This document shows positions 27,898 through 36,718 of a stretch of DNA of 64,000 bases, one piece after another (position 1 is the stretch's first letter; every line of letters starts with the position of its first letter). The notes under the pieces were generated by a model. It saw only the letters and a program-made list of their open reading frames with translations. It had not been told where the DNA came from and did not search any database. The stretch lies in NCBI GenBank assembly GCA_030429175.1, contig JAUIDD010000006.1, positions 39,089 through 103,088 on the forward strand, in the 5' to 3' direction. The stretch is from Gammaproteobacteria bacterium (GTDB lineage Bacteria; Pseudomonadota; Gammaproteobacteria; Coxiellales; Coxiellaceae). The position numbers and the translations under genes are program-made.

Positions 27898-28804
27898 TCA
27901 AAACATCATTAACATCAGCTACCAAACCATAATCAGCGACTTCAAAAATAGGCGCGTCTGGGTCTTTATTAATTGCGACAACTGTTTTACTGTCTTTCAT
28001 TCCAGCCAAATGTTGAATAGCACCCGAAATACCAAAGGCTATATATAATTTTGGTGACACAATTTGACCCGTTTGTCCAACTTGAAAGTCATTCGGTGCA
28101 AGACCACCATCAACTGCCGCACGCGATGCACCGACAGCTGCATTGAGCTTATCTGCAAGCTTATAAAGTCGATTAAAATTATCTTTATCACCTAAGCCAC
28201 GGCCACCTGAAATTACAATATCTGCCGATGCCAGCTCAGGGCGATCACTCTTATGCTTTTCCTCAGAAACAAAGCGCACCTTCTGCGTTTCGAAATACTG
28301 ATCACAAGTTTCAATTGTAACATCACCCACTAGTGGTTGTAGGGCATCAAAACTGCTTGGACGAATGGTTAAAAATTGTATCTGATCTTGAGTTTGAACA
28401 GTTGCAATCGCATTACCTGCATAAATAGGCCGCTTATAAGTGTTTTGATCAACAATCTCAATCACATCACTCACCTGACCACAACCCATTAGCGCTGCGG
28501 CACGTGCAAGACAATTACGTCCAAAACTGGTTGCTGGCATAAGGACATGGGTGTAATCAGCTGCTAATGCCTGAATAAGTGATGCCATGCTTTCTGCAAA
28601 AAAATGCTCATAACAGTGATGATCGGCGACAATAATCTTGTCGAGTTGACCAAACTGCTTAGCTGTATCGACAACTGTATTACAATTAAAACCGGCAATT
28701 AAAAGTGTTAGCGGCTTGTTTAACTGGGTTGCTGCTTGCAAGGTATTGAGCGTTGTTGAACGCAGTCTTTTGTTATCATGTTCCGCAATAATTAATATAC
28801 TCAT
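27863..28804 (-). CDS. etfA: Electron transfer flavoprotein, alpha subunit
   Basis: The FAD-carrying subunit of the ETF heterodimer, which passes electrons from acyl-CoA and other dehydrogenases to ETF-ubiquinone oxidoreductase. The 313 residues are standard. The C-terminal FAD-binding half is clear: GGRGLGDKDNF (about 198-208), VGASRAAVDGG (about 222-232), QVGQTGQIVSPKLYIAFGISGAIQH, of which QVGQTG and GISGAIQHLAGM are the diagnostic parts, and INKDPDAPIF (about 282). The start overlaps the etfB stop by 4 bp (ATGA). The matching quinone reductase gene is divergently encoded at 32196. Confidence 0.97.
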   Translation of the reverse strand: MSILIIAEHDNKRLRSTTLNTLQAATQLNKPLTLLIAGFNCNTVVDTAKQFGQLDKIIVADHHCYEHFFAESMASLIQALAADYTHVLMPATSFGRNCLARAAALMGCGQVSDVIEIVDQNTYKRPIYAGNAIATVQTQDQIQFLTIRPSSFDALQPLVGDVTIETCDQYFETQKVRFVSEEKHKSDRPELASADIVISGGRGLGDKDNFNRLYKLADKLNAAVGASRAAVDGGLAPNDFQVGQTGQIVSPKLYIAFGISGAIQHLAGMKDSKTVVAINKDPDAPIFEVADYGLVADVNDVLSEWEAHLAAQD

Positions 28805-29547
28805 AACAAGTTCCTCTGTTGTAACCTTGCCATCAATTGCTGGAAATTATCGACTTTAATGCCTGCCTGCTTAGTCGGTGGCGTTTCAACTTTTAATGTT
28901 TGTATATGTGGTTGATCTGAAATATCAAATAACGATAATGCAAGTGTTTCAAGTGGCTTTGATTTTGCTTTCATAATATTAGGCAAGCTGACAAAGCGTG
29001 GCGTATTAAGGCGTAAATCAGCTGTAATCACAGCCGGTTTTGAGATGCTAATCGTTTCAAGCCCACCATCGACTTCACGCGTGACATTAAAAGCTTCGCT
29101 AGTATATTCTATATTTGAGGCAAAAGTTGCTTGAGGCCAATCTAGCAGACCAGCTAGCATCTGACCGACTTGATTGCAATCATCATCGATCGCCTGTTTA
29201 CCGAGTAACACCAGTTCAGCTTGCTGTTGTTCGGCTATTTGTTTTAATACTTGTGCTATCGTCAAAGAGTCAAGCGTTTGATCAGTTTGAATCAATAATG
29301 CCTTATCTGCACCCATCGCCAAACCATGACGCAAAGTTTCCTGGCAACTTTGATCACCAACTGTGACGATATAGATTTCAGTTGCTACACCTTGCTCTTT
29401 AAGTTGTAATGCTGCTTCAAGCGCAATTTCATCAAAAGGGTTCATCGACATCTTGACATTATTTTTTTCGACATCGGTTTGATCGCGATTTACTCTCACA
29501 TGCACGTGATAATCGATCACTCGTTTCACTGGAACTAAAATTTTCAT
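28801..29547 (-). CDS. etfB: Electron transfer flavoprotein, beta subunit
   Basis: The 248-residue AMP-binding partner of EtfA. It opens with the family motif KILVPVKRVIDYHVHVRV (residues 2-19), continues with NPFDEIALEAALQLKEQG (about 36-53), and has the docking and recognition region with the conserved KQAIDDDCNQVGQMLAGLL (about 115-133). The start overlaps the lysAC stop by 4 bp and the stop overlaps the etfA start by 4 bp, so translation of the three genes is coupled. There is no metabolic reason apparent for coupling ETF to lysine biosynthesis; the arrangement seems to be genome compaction. Confidence 0.97.
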   Translation of the reverse strand: MKILVPVKRVIDYHVHVRVNRDQTDVEKNNVKMSMNPFDEIALEAALQLKEQGVATEIYIVTVGDQSCQETLRHGLAMGADKALLIQTDQTLDSLTIAQVLKQIAEQQQAELVLLGKQAIDDDCNQVGQMLAGLLDWPQATFASNIEYTSEAFNVTREVDGGLETISISKPAVITADLRLNTPRFVSLPNIMKAKSKPLETLALSLFDISDQPHIQTLKVETPPTKQAGIKVDNFQQLMARLQQRNLL

Positions 29548-32123
29548 ACTAACTCCTTTTTAATCATGGTTTCTACTGCAGGCTCACGCAAGTTATAATG
29601 CGAGCTCATCGAATAACTATAAGCACCTGCATTAGCAATCAGCAATATATCGCCTTCACATGTTTGCGGCAAGTAACGTGAAAAACCTAATGTATCGCCA
29701 GACTCGCAAATAGGTCCGACAATATGACTAACCTGATCAGGAGTTTCATTAAGATGACTTAAGTTGACAATTTCATGATACGCACCATATAAACTCGGAC
29801 GAATTAACGAGTTCATACCTGTTTCAATACCAATAAAATGCGTATCACCTTTTTGCTTAAGTTGTGTGACCTTCGCCAGTAACACACCAGCATTCGCCAC
29901 TAGAAATCTACCAGGCTCTAACCAAAATTGTAGTTTTGGATACTTTTGCTTGATAATAGCAAGTGATTCATCAACGGCAACTGTATTTAATGGTTGTTGT
30001 CCAGGTCGCTCAACCACGCCCAAACCACCGCCCAGGTTGACTACTTCAATATTGGGAAAGTATGACAGCAGGCTCGTTAATAATTCCGCTGTTGTTTGCC
30101 ACACATGGCTTTGCAAAATACCACTACCATGATGCGCATGTAGACCAAATACATGGATATGATTATTTTGTACAAGCTGCACTAATTCAGGAAGTGACGA
30201 TTGTGGAATACCAAATTTCGATTCATTACCACCTGTACAAACATAACGATGATGACCCAAACCTACACCTGGGTCGATACGTACCAGCACAGAACGGTTT
30301 TTAAATACATCAGACCAGTTTTGGAGTGGATATAATGCATCAATGGTAACATGAGCCCCATACTGAAATGCTGCCTCATATTCCGACTTAGGTGCAAAAT
30401 TGGGTGTAAATAGAATACGGTCGCGCGAAATCTTCGGGAATAATTTTAAAATGCGTTCAATTTCTCCTAATGATACACACTCAAAACCAATACCTAAATC
30501 ATGGAATGTCTGTAACACTTGCGGGTTTGAATTAGCCTTCATCGCAAAGAAAATGCGATTGATGTTTTGGCATGCCAATAATTTTTTTGCCGCAATTTCA
30601 CATGTCGCTTGATCATAGACATAGCACGGTGATTTTTTTGCAGCTATTTCAAGTAACGTATCTGCGCGTTCAGCCCACCAAGGTATTTGCTGTTGCTCTT
30701 GCTTAACAAAATCTTCTTGCCAACTCTTACTATAATAGTAACTCTCGGGATTATGCTCAATTAAAAGTGTATGCAATTTTTTGGCAATTTTCTCAGCTTG
30801 ATCTTCATTAACAATAAAACTTAAATTCAAATCATTTGCAGACTGAGAGAGCAAATGTATTTGCTGTGATTCAAATACTTCAAAAACAGGACCAAATTGA
30901 TGCAAAGTCGCACGCATATGACGTCCAACCAAAGTAACTTGCGCACACGGTGCAATTACACGTGCCTCTGAAAACTCATTTAAATCACGCATTAATCTAT
31001 GAACCCGCTGATCATCGACAAGCTGTTCTTGATTATCAAGCGATACTGTCACCGTTGATTCTGAGGTAGTAATCAAATCAATAGAGATATCATGCTGCTT
31101 AAAACAATTGAATACTGAGGCCATAAAACCACTTTGGCGCCACATCGACAAAGTTTCAATCGTAATTAACGTGATATGATACTTAGTTAAAATAGATTTT
31201 ATCCGTAAGCCCTGTGTTTCATAATCCGCTGCAATAAAAGTACCTTTTTGCTCGGGCCGTTGCGTACAACCAATGCGGATTGGAATAGCGGCCTCACGCA
31301 ATGGTGGAATGGTTTTTGGATGCAAAACCTTAGCGCCCATTGCGGCAATTTCCTGCGCCTCATCGTAGTCTAACTGCTTTAACAAGCGCGCTTGGGGAAT
31401 TTGATGTGGATTTGCCGTGTATATACCGGGCACATCGGTCCAAATCTCACACTGTGCTGCTTGCAATTTCGCAGCAATATAAGCTGCACTAATATCAGAC
31501 CCGCCCCAGCCAAATAGTACTGTATCGCCCGCTGGATCACTGGCGATAAACCCCTGCGTGATAATTACCGGCGCTTTCAAAGCGTCTAGCTGTGAAGTGA
31601 GATGTGGATCAGGTTTCGCATCACAGGCAGCTGACAGATAATGCTTGGTTGTTTGTTGGTAGTCATCATAAGCAATCAACCCTTGACGGATATCATACCA
31701 ATCTGTTTCTATACCTTGTGCATTTAAAAATGCATGTCCAAGCGTTGTTAAAATAAGCTCACCAAATGCCAACACTTGCGCACGTGTGCGCGGACTTGCT
31801 TCTTGCACCAACTCAATACCACTGACCAGCTGCTTTAGCTGTTGCATCATCATATCGGTAAGTGATGGCGATTGCTGAAGTGCTACCGCCAAATCAACAT
31901 AACGTCGTTTGATCTCAAAAAGAATGGCGCCAGCTGAACCTGTCAACGCTGAGCTGATTAATTGATCAAGCAGTTTTGAAATCTTAGTCAGCGCAGAACA
32001 TACAATAACAACACGCTTTGCTTGTTTTAGTCGTTCTTGTACAATTTGAGTAATATTATCCCAATTGTCGCGTGTAGAAACACTTGTGCCGCCAAATTTT
32101 ATTACTGCCCAATCTGACATCAT
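29544..32123 (-). CDS. lysAC: Bifunctional aspartokinase / diaminopimelate decarboxylase
   Basis: An 859-residue fusion of the first and last enzymes of the diaminopimelate-lysine pathway. Residues 1-300 are an aspartate kinase (KFGGTSVSTRDNW at 8-20; GWGGSDISAAYIAAKL near 205), followed by ACT regulatory domains (about 310-460). Residues about 480-859 are a PLP-dependent diaminopimelate decarboxylase, with the Schiff-base lysine in FFAMKANSNPQVL (about 527), the glycine loop VVNLGGGLGVVERPG, and the dimer-interface CESGDTLG near 800. The fusion occurs in several gammaproteobacteria, including Xanthomonadales and Legionella relatives. GGAGAG precedes the ATG. It is the first gene of the lysAC-etfB-etfA-HI0933 operon and diverges from ETF-QO. 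Confidence 0.96.
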   Translation of the reverse strand: MMSDWAVIKFGGTSVSTRDNWDNITQIVQERLKQAKRVVIVCSALTKISKLLDQLISSALTGSAGAILFEIKRRYVDLAVALQQSPSLTDMMMQQLKQLVSGIELVQEASPRTRAQVLAFGELILTTLGHAFLNAQGIETDWYDIRQGLIAYDDYQQTTKHYLSAACDAKPDPHLTSQLDALKAPVIITQGFIASDPAGDTVLFGWGGSDISAAYIAAKLQAAQCEIWTDVPGIYTANPHQIPQARLLKQLDYDEAQEIAAMGAKVLHPKTIPPLREAAIPIRIGCTQRPEQKGTFIAADYETQGLRIKSILTKYHITLITIETLSMWRQSGFMASVFNCFKQHDISIDLITTSESTVTVSLDNQEQLVDDQRVHRLMRDLNEFSEARVIAPCAQVTLVGRHMRATLHQFGPVFEVFESQQIHLLSQSANDLNLSFIVNEDQAEKIAKKLHTLLIEHNPESYYYSKSWQEDFVKQEQQQIPWWAERADTLLEIAAKKSPCYVYDQATCEIAAKKLLACQNINRIFFAMKANSNPQVLQTFHDLGIGFECVSLGEIERILKLFPKISRDRILFTPNFAPKSEYEAAFQYGAHVTIDALYPLQNWSDVFKNRSVLVRIDPGVGLGHHRYVCTGGNESKFGIPQSSLPELVQLVQNNHIHVFGLHAHHGSGILQSHVWQTTAELLTSLLSYFPNIEVVNLGGGLGVVERPGQQPLNTVAVDESLAIIKQKYPKLQFWLEPGRFLVANAGVLLAKVTQLKQKGDTHFIGIETGMNSLIRPSLYGAYHEIVNLSHLNETPDQVSHIVGPICESGDTLGFSRYLPQTCEGDILLIANAGAYSYSMSSHYNLREPAVETMIKKELV

Positions 32124-32183
32124 ACTCTCCGCAAAAATAGTACACTTTAGCTGAAGAGCTTAACGACGTCGACCTTTAAATGC

Positions 32184-32189
32184 TATACT
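32184..32189 (+). promoter_or_regulatory. -10 element close to the ETF-QO start (possible leaderless mRNA)
   Basis: TATACT lies 6 nt before the ATG at 32196. A transcript from this hexamer would begin at or next to the start codon, and no Shine-Dalgarno is present there. The 72-bp spacer to lysAC must also hold the divergent lysAC promoter. Confidence 0.4.
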
Positions 32190-32195
32190 CCTCCA

Positions 32196-33770
32196 ATGAC
32201 TATTAAACGCGAATCTATGGACTTTGATGTCGTTATTGTTGGTGCGGGACCTGCAGGTCTTGCAACCGCAATTCACCTAAGAGACCTTGATAACAACCTT
32301 AACATTTGTGTGCTTGAAAAAGGTGCTTACGTTGGCGCACATATTATTTCAGGCGCGGTGCTCGAAGCCGATGCCATCAGCGAGCTAATACCCGATTGGC
32401 AACAACAATCTGCACCTATACAAGTACCCGTCTCTAAAACTGAATTTCGTTACTTAACCAAAAACGGTAGCTTTAAACTACCCAATTCACCAGCACTACA
32501 CACTGATAATCAATACGTGATTAGCTTATGTGAATTATGCCAATGGCTCGGGCAAGTTGCCGAAAGTAAGGGTGTGAATATTTTTCCAGGATTCCCAGCG
32601 GCTTGTGCACTTTACAATGACGATAAAACCAAACTGATTGGAGTCCAAACACAAGATATGGGCCTCGATAAAGCAGGCAAACCAACCGATCGCTTTCAAG
32701 CTGGTGTTAACATATTTGCAAGAAAAACAGTTTTAGCCGAAGGGTGTCGTGGTTCTGTAAGCGAGCGCGTAATTGAACACTTTAACTTGCGTAAGTATAG
32801 TGATATGCAAACCTATGCGCTTGGCCTTAAAGAACTGTGGCGAATTCAACCCGAAAAACATCGCCCCGGTAGCGTGCTACATAGCGTTGGTTGGCCACTT
32901 AATAAAATTTATGGCGGCAGTTTTTTATATCACTTTAAAGATAATCTCGTATCACTAGGCTTAGTAATAGGGCTAGATTATGAAGAATCACTATTTAATC
33001 CTTACGATACTTTTCAAACTTATAAAACCCACCCTATCATTGCCAATATCATTGAAGGAGGTGAATGTGTCGGCTATGGTGCACGCGCACTTAATGAAGG
33101 TGGCTATCAAGCAATACCGCAACTGTCTTTTCCAGGTGGTATCTTAGTTGGCTGTAGCGCTGGATTTGTTAATGTTGCTAAAATTAAAGGGATTCATAAT
33201 GCCGTTCGTTCAGGTATGATCGCTGCAAAATCAATTATCAATAAAACTGATTACCATACAGCAATGCACAATTCTAGCATCATAAAAGAACTCTACACCG
33301 TTAGGAATATTCGCCCAAGCTTTCATAAGGGACTTAAAAAAGGCCTACTGTATAGCGCCTTCGATCAGTTTATACTTCGTGGTTATGCACCTTGGACATT
33401 TCATTATCACTTTCCCGACAACGAATACCTCAAAAAAAATAACCTGCCCTACCAAGCACCCAACTTCAAACAACGACTCGATAGTGTCTTCTTAACCAAT
33501 ACCAATCATCGCGAAGATGAACCTTGCCACTTAAAACTTAAAAATCCAACCATTGCAACTGAAATCAACCTCAAACAATATAATGGCCCTGAGTCGCGCT
33601 ATTGTCCTGCCGGTGTTTATGAATACGTGGAAAAAGAAAACGGTTTAACCTTACAAATCAATGCAGCTAACTGCATCCATTGCAAAACTTGCGACATCAA
33701 AGACCCTACGCAAAATATCCGCTGGACCACCCCCGAAGGTGGTGATGGTCCTAACTATCAATTAATGTAA
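32196..33770 (+). CDS. Electron transfer flavoprotein-ubiquinone oxidoreductase
   Basis: ETF-QO takes electrons from reduced ETF and passes them to the membrane quinone pool. The 524-residue protein has the FAD motif VVIVGAGPAGLATAIHL (about 12-28) and a substrate/quinone-binding middle region. Its C-terminal ferredoxin-like 4Fe-4S site has CPAG (about 471) and CIHCKTCDIKDP (about 495-506). The length is slightly below the mammalian and bacterial norm (about 550). It is divergent from lysAC-etfB-etfA, so the whole ETF electron path is encoded within 6 kb. An alternative start is the ATG at 32217. Its 3' end overlaps the convergent LRR gene by 9 bp. Confidence 0.96.
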   Translation: MTIKRESMDFDVVIVGAGPAGLATAIHLRDLDNNLNICVLEKGAYVGAHIISGAVLEADAISELIPDWQQQSAPIQVPVSKTEFRYLTKNGSFKLPNSPALHTDNQYVISLCELCQWLGQVAESKGVNIFPGFPAACALYNDDKTKLIGVQTQDMGLDKAGKPTDRFQAGVNIFARKTVLAEGCRGSVSERVIEHFNLRKYSDMQTYALGLKELWRIQPEKHRPGSVLHSVGWPLNKIYGGSFLYHFKDNLVSLGLVIGLDYEESLFNPYDTFQTYKTHPIIANIIEGGECVGYGARALNEGGYQAIPQLSFPGGILVGCSAGFVNVAKIKGIHNAVRSGMIAAKSIINKTDYHTAMHNSSIIKELYTVRNIRPSFHKGLKKGLLYSAFDQFILRGYAPWTFHYHFPDNEYLKKNNLPYQAPNFKQRLDSVFLTNTNHREDEPCHLKLKNPTIATEINLKQYNGPESRYCPAGVYEYVEKENGLTLQINAANCIHCKTCDIKDPTQNIRWTTPEGGDGPNYQLM

Positions 33771-34721
33771 CTCGACTTTGGTCCGTTTTCTATTTGCGGT
33801 GTCATCGTTTTCATTACTTCGCTTAGTACCATGCTGCTCAGTTCGAAATAATGGCATTGAAACAGATGGCTTTGATGGCATATTTCTCGAGTCTATCATG
33901 GCCTGAATTGAACTTAGGATATCATCAGGAATCTCATGTTGATTATCATTAATCTCAATAGTATTAATAGAGCTATTAAACCGTGCCAAATCAAAAATTA
34001 TACGTGCTTCATGCTTTCTAAGTTCACAACCTTCAAGAATTAAACGCTTAAATGTTGCCTGTCTTTCAAGTAGATTGCAAAGACCACGAACTGCCTCGCG
34101 ATCAAATTCACAAGGGTGAAATATTGTAAGTGATTCAAGTCGACAACTATTTGTTGTGATCCAATGTGCAAGTACATTAGCAATATGGTGCATACGTAGA
34201 GGAACTCTATGATAATATAGTCGAGTCAAGCCAGGGTAAGTACGTAACAAATTAGAAAACGAATTATCAACATCATCATTAAAACTAATTTCAAGCTCAG
34301 TTAAATGCGGCAGTCTTATTTCTGACAAGATATCGAATACCTTATTATCGGTAAAAGTAGCACTAAAAGTTGTATAATCTGGATCTGAGATATAAATTAA
34401 ATCAAGTGATTTTACAGGTTGCTCGAAATCATTTAAAAGCTTGATAGCTGTCTTAAACCGCCATAAATTCCAAGAATAGCTTGGATCATCCTCTTTAATA
34501 TCAAATTCCACAGATTCAAATATTTTATAACGCTTGAGTAAATTACCAAACAATAATAATGAGTTACTATCTTCAATGATTGTAGCTGATAATAAAAGCT
34601 TACAAATATAACCAGACGCAGGATGTTGCCTTGTTTCTATTGTAGAAATGATTTCTTCATACTCTTTTTTAGAAAGTGTCCCGGATAAATGAAGAAGACC
34701 CTGATTAAAGTCATATGCCAT
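33762..34721 (-). CDS. Leucine-rich-repeat-like protein with a C-terminal NLS-like motif
   Basis: A 319-residue protein without signal peptide or membrane segment. From about residue 100 to 275 it has irregular repeats of hydrophobic residues spaced as in RNI/LRR proteins (LPHLTELEISFN, CRLESLTIFHPC, ATFKRLILEGCEL, SSINTIEINDN). The C-terminal tail is disordered and basic: Lys300-Arg301, a ten-residue spacer, then Lys312-Arg-Thr-Lys315, the pattern of a classical bipartite nuclear localisation signal. LRR proteins in intracellular bacteria are frequently effectors, and nuclear targeting would make this a nucleomodulin candidate; both points are inference. It overlaps ETF-QO by 9 bp in the convergent orientation. 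Confidence 0.75.
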   Translation of the reverse strand: MAYDFNQGLLHLSGTLSKKEYEEIISTIETRQHPASGYICKLLLSATIIEDSNSLLLFGNLLKRYKIFESVEFDIKEDDPSYSWNLWRFKTAIKLLNDFEQPVKSLDLIYISDPDYTTFSATFTDNKVFDILSEIRLPHLTELEISFNDDVDNSFSNLLRTYPGLTRLYYHRVPLRMHHIANVLAHWITTNSCRLESLTIFHPCEFDREAVRGLCNLLERQATFKRLILEGCELRKHEARIIFDLARFNSSINTIEINDNQHEIPDDILSSIQAMIDSRNMPSKPSVSMPLFRTEQHGTKRSNENDDTANRKRTKVELH

Positions 34722-34799
34722 AAAAATTCCCCTATCTTAACAATTTAATTGACTGCAAAAAGATTCTATCTCAAATATTTAATTTTACCAAGGAGTTAA

Positions 34800-35078
34800 C
34801 TACTTAATTCGCTCTAGTAATTCTAATGCCAGTGCAATGCCATTCAGATTGACTTCTAAATCGTAGTAAAAATCTCGCGCCAGACGTGCACGCCTGAGTG
34901 CTTCAGAATCAAAGCGCCAATCATCATGCTGCTTACCAAGCGGTGTAACGATCTCATGTTCGATTAACAACACCACAAAATCTTGCTCAGCTGTTAGTGC
35001 CTGGCACAATTCTTGTAAAGTAAGTGGGCTCGTTTCATCAATAACAACTGCAGTAATTACATCAATATCTTTATTCAT
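34800..35078 (-). CDS. cbpM: Chaperone modulator CbpM
   Basis: A 92-residue protein of the CbpM/MerR-like family, which binds the J-domain of CbpA and inhibits its co-chaperone and DNA-binding activities. It has the family pattern LTLQELCQAL (about 19-28), IEHEIVTPLG (about 39-48), WRFDSEALRRARLARDF (about 54-70) and DLEVNLNGIALALELLERI at the C-terminus. The start overlaps the cbpA stop by one base (TGATG), so the inhibitor is made in coupled translation with its target, as in E. coli. Confidence 0.93.
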   Translation of the reverse strand: MNKDIDVITAVVIDETSPLTLQELCQALTAEQDFVVLLIEHEIVTPLGKQHDDWRFDSEALRRARLARDFYYDLEVNLNGIALALELLERIK

Positions 35079-36034
35079 CAGCTTACTCCTTGCAGTTGTG
35101 CGCGTGGATCAAATGGCATTTCTTTTTGCATCTGAGTATATAATGCTTTTTGTGCATCCGTCTTCGGCTCTGGGATCACAATCGTGAGCACGACATAAAG
35201 ATCACCCGGTGCTTTTGCTGGCAGACCACGTCCTTTTAAACGCATTTTTTGTCCCGATTGCGAATGGGGTGGAATTTTTAAATTCACTTTACCTGCAAGT
35301 GTCGGCACTTCGATAGTCGCGCCAAGTGCAGCTTCCCACGGTGCAATTGGTAATGACAAAATCAGATTTTTACCATCGATTTGATAACGCTTATTTGGTT
35401 GCAAAGAAATTTCTAAATACAAATCACCATTAGGCCCACCGCCAATACCGGTACCACCTTGACCACTTAGGCGAATCTGCTGTCCATCAATAACACCTTT
35501 AGGAATTCGTACTTTCAAATTACGATTTTTGTGCTCGACTTGACCTGTTTGTTGATTAATGACAGCATCTTGTAGTTGCAACACCATTTCAGCGCCATGA
35601 AACGCTTGATTGAGATCAATGCTAATCTTGCTGTGTTTATCCTCACCACGTTGCTTAAACTGACCACGTCCACGCGCACGACCACCGCCCATGCCGCCAA
35701 AAATATTTTCAAAAAAATCACTAAAATCACCACCACCATGAAACTGACCATTAGCATGACCACCCTGCTGATGAAACTCCCAACCGGGAGGCGGCTCAAA
35801 ACCACTTTGACCTTGCTGCCAATTACTTCCAAGTTGATCATACGCCTTGCGTTTTTCAGAATCCTTTAATACCTCATAAGCTTCTTTGACTTCTTTAAAC
35901 TTTTCTTCGGCATTGTCTTCCTTGCTCACATCAGGGTGATATTTTCGTGCAAGCCGGCGATATTTCTTTTTGATTTCCTCTGCTGTTGCAGACTTATCGA
36001 CTTCAAGAATTTTGTAATAATCTTTATATTCCAT
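35078..36034 (-). CDS. cbpA: Curved-DNA-binding protein CbpA (DnaJ-type co-chaperone)
   Basis: A 318-residue class B J-protein that stimulates DnaK and binds curved DNA. The J-domain spans residues 1-70 with the HPD tripeptide in KYHPDVSKEDN (about 31-41). A Gly/Phe-rich linker follows (about 80-125, FHGGGDFSDFFENIFGGMGGG with a GRARGRG stretch), then two beta-sandwich substrate-binding domains (about 130-300) without the zinc finger of DnaJ. cbpM follows directly. A TAGAAT -10-like hexamer and GAGG lie in the spacer shared with the divergent PagL-like gene. Confidence 0.96.
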   Translation of the reverse strand: MEYKDYYKILEVDKSATAEEIKKKYRRLARKYHPDVSKEDNAEEKFKEVKEAYEVLKDSEKRKAYDQLGSNWQQGQSGFEPPPGWEFHQQGGHANGQFHGGGDFSDFFENIFGGMGGGRARGRGQFKQRGEDKHSKISIDLNQAFHGAEMVLQLQDAVINQQTGQVEHKNRNLKVRIPKGVIDGQQIRLSGQGGTGIGGGPNGDLYLEISLQPNKRYQIDGKNLILSLPIAPWEAALGATIEVPTLAGKVNLKIPPHSQSGQKMRLKGRGLPAKAPGDLYVVLTIVIPEPKTDAQKALYTQMQKEMPFDPRAQLQGVS

Positions 36035-36135
36035 GCTAACCTCGCATATAGGGATGCCAATATTCTACCTACAAATTGCTATCCATGAAAGCCTCACTTA
36101 TAATGGGCACACTTATTCAATCAAGGATCATCACC

Positions 36136-36681
36136 ATGCAACGACTGCATAAAATACTTGCGATTTCATTTCTTACTCTAAGCACACAAATATATGCTTG
36201 GACTAATGAAATCTCAGCTGGTTTTGGTTACGGACGTGAATTTAGTCGCTCTTACAATAATTATGGTTTTCTTGTTAGTGGCGGCTTAAGTAATATGCCA
36301 ATCTATTCACATTTATCGATTTTAAGCGACTCGAGTGCCGCCTACTGGCATGCCAATACATCGAACAATAAACATCTTTTTGCCTGGTCAATGTCAGGTG
36401 CGCTACGTGGTTATTTTATCGGTTCAAAACATGCGCCCTACCGCCCCTTCTTACAAGCCGCATTGGGACCTGCATATCTCACCAAAAAAACGCTCGGCAC
36501 TAAAAGCCAAGGTGAAAAATTTACCTTCCAAACACGTCTTGGTGGTGGGATTGAAATTGGTGATTATAATGAATCCATCGTCGTACTATTACAGTACTTA
36601 CGCTACGATAACTTCGGCTTGAAAAAGCCAAATCAAAGCATTAACATTCCTTTTGTAGTCAGCATAGGCTACGAAACCTGA
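36136..36681 (+). CDS. PagL-like outer-membrane beta-barrel, catalytic residues not conserved
   Basis: The 181-residue precursor has a signal peptide (about 1-22, cleavage after IYA) and alternating hydrophobic strands ending in an aromatic residue, as in small outer-membrane barrels. The C-terminal motif RYDNFGLKKPNQS (156-168) aligns with the HxSNAGLxxPN motif of lipid A 3-O-deacylase PagL. However, the catalytic His is replaced by Arg156 and the catalytic Ser by Asp158. If the homology is right, the enzyme is probably inactive or altered. The ATG at 36136 is chosen because AAGGA lies 8 nt upstream and it begins the signal peptide; the frame is open further upstream. It diverges from cbpA. 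Confidence 0.7.
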   Translation: MQRLHKILAISFLTLSTQIYAWTNEISAGFGYGREFSRSYNNYGFLVSGGLSNMPIYSHLSILSDSSAAYWHANTSNNKHLFAWSMSGALRGYFIGSKHAPYRPFLQAALGPAYLTKKTLGTKSQGEKFTFQTRLGGGIEIGDYNESIVVLLQYLRYDNFGLKKPNQSINIPFVVSIGYET

Positions 36682-36718
36682 TTATAACGTATGTCCTTCT
36701 TACGAAAGAGTGATATAG

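Noticed and set aside
35576..35869. 97-codon frame opposite cbpA
   Set aside because: Low-complexity Thr/Lys product caused by the Gly/Phe-rich region of cbpA on the other strand.
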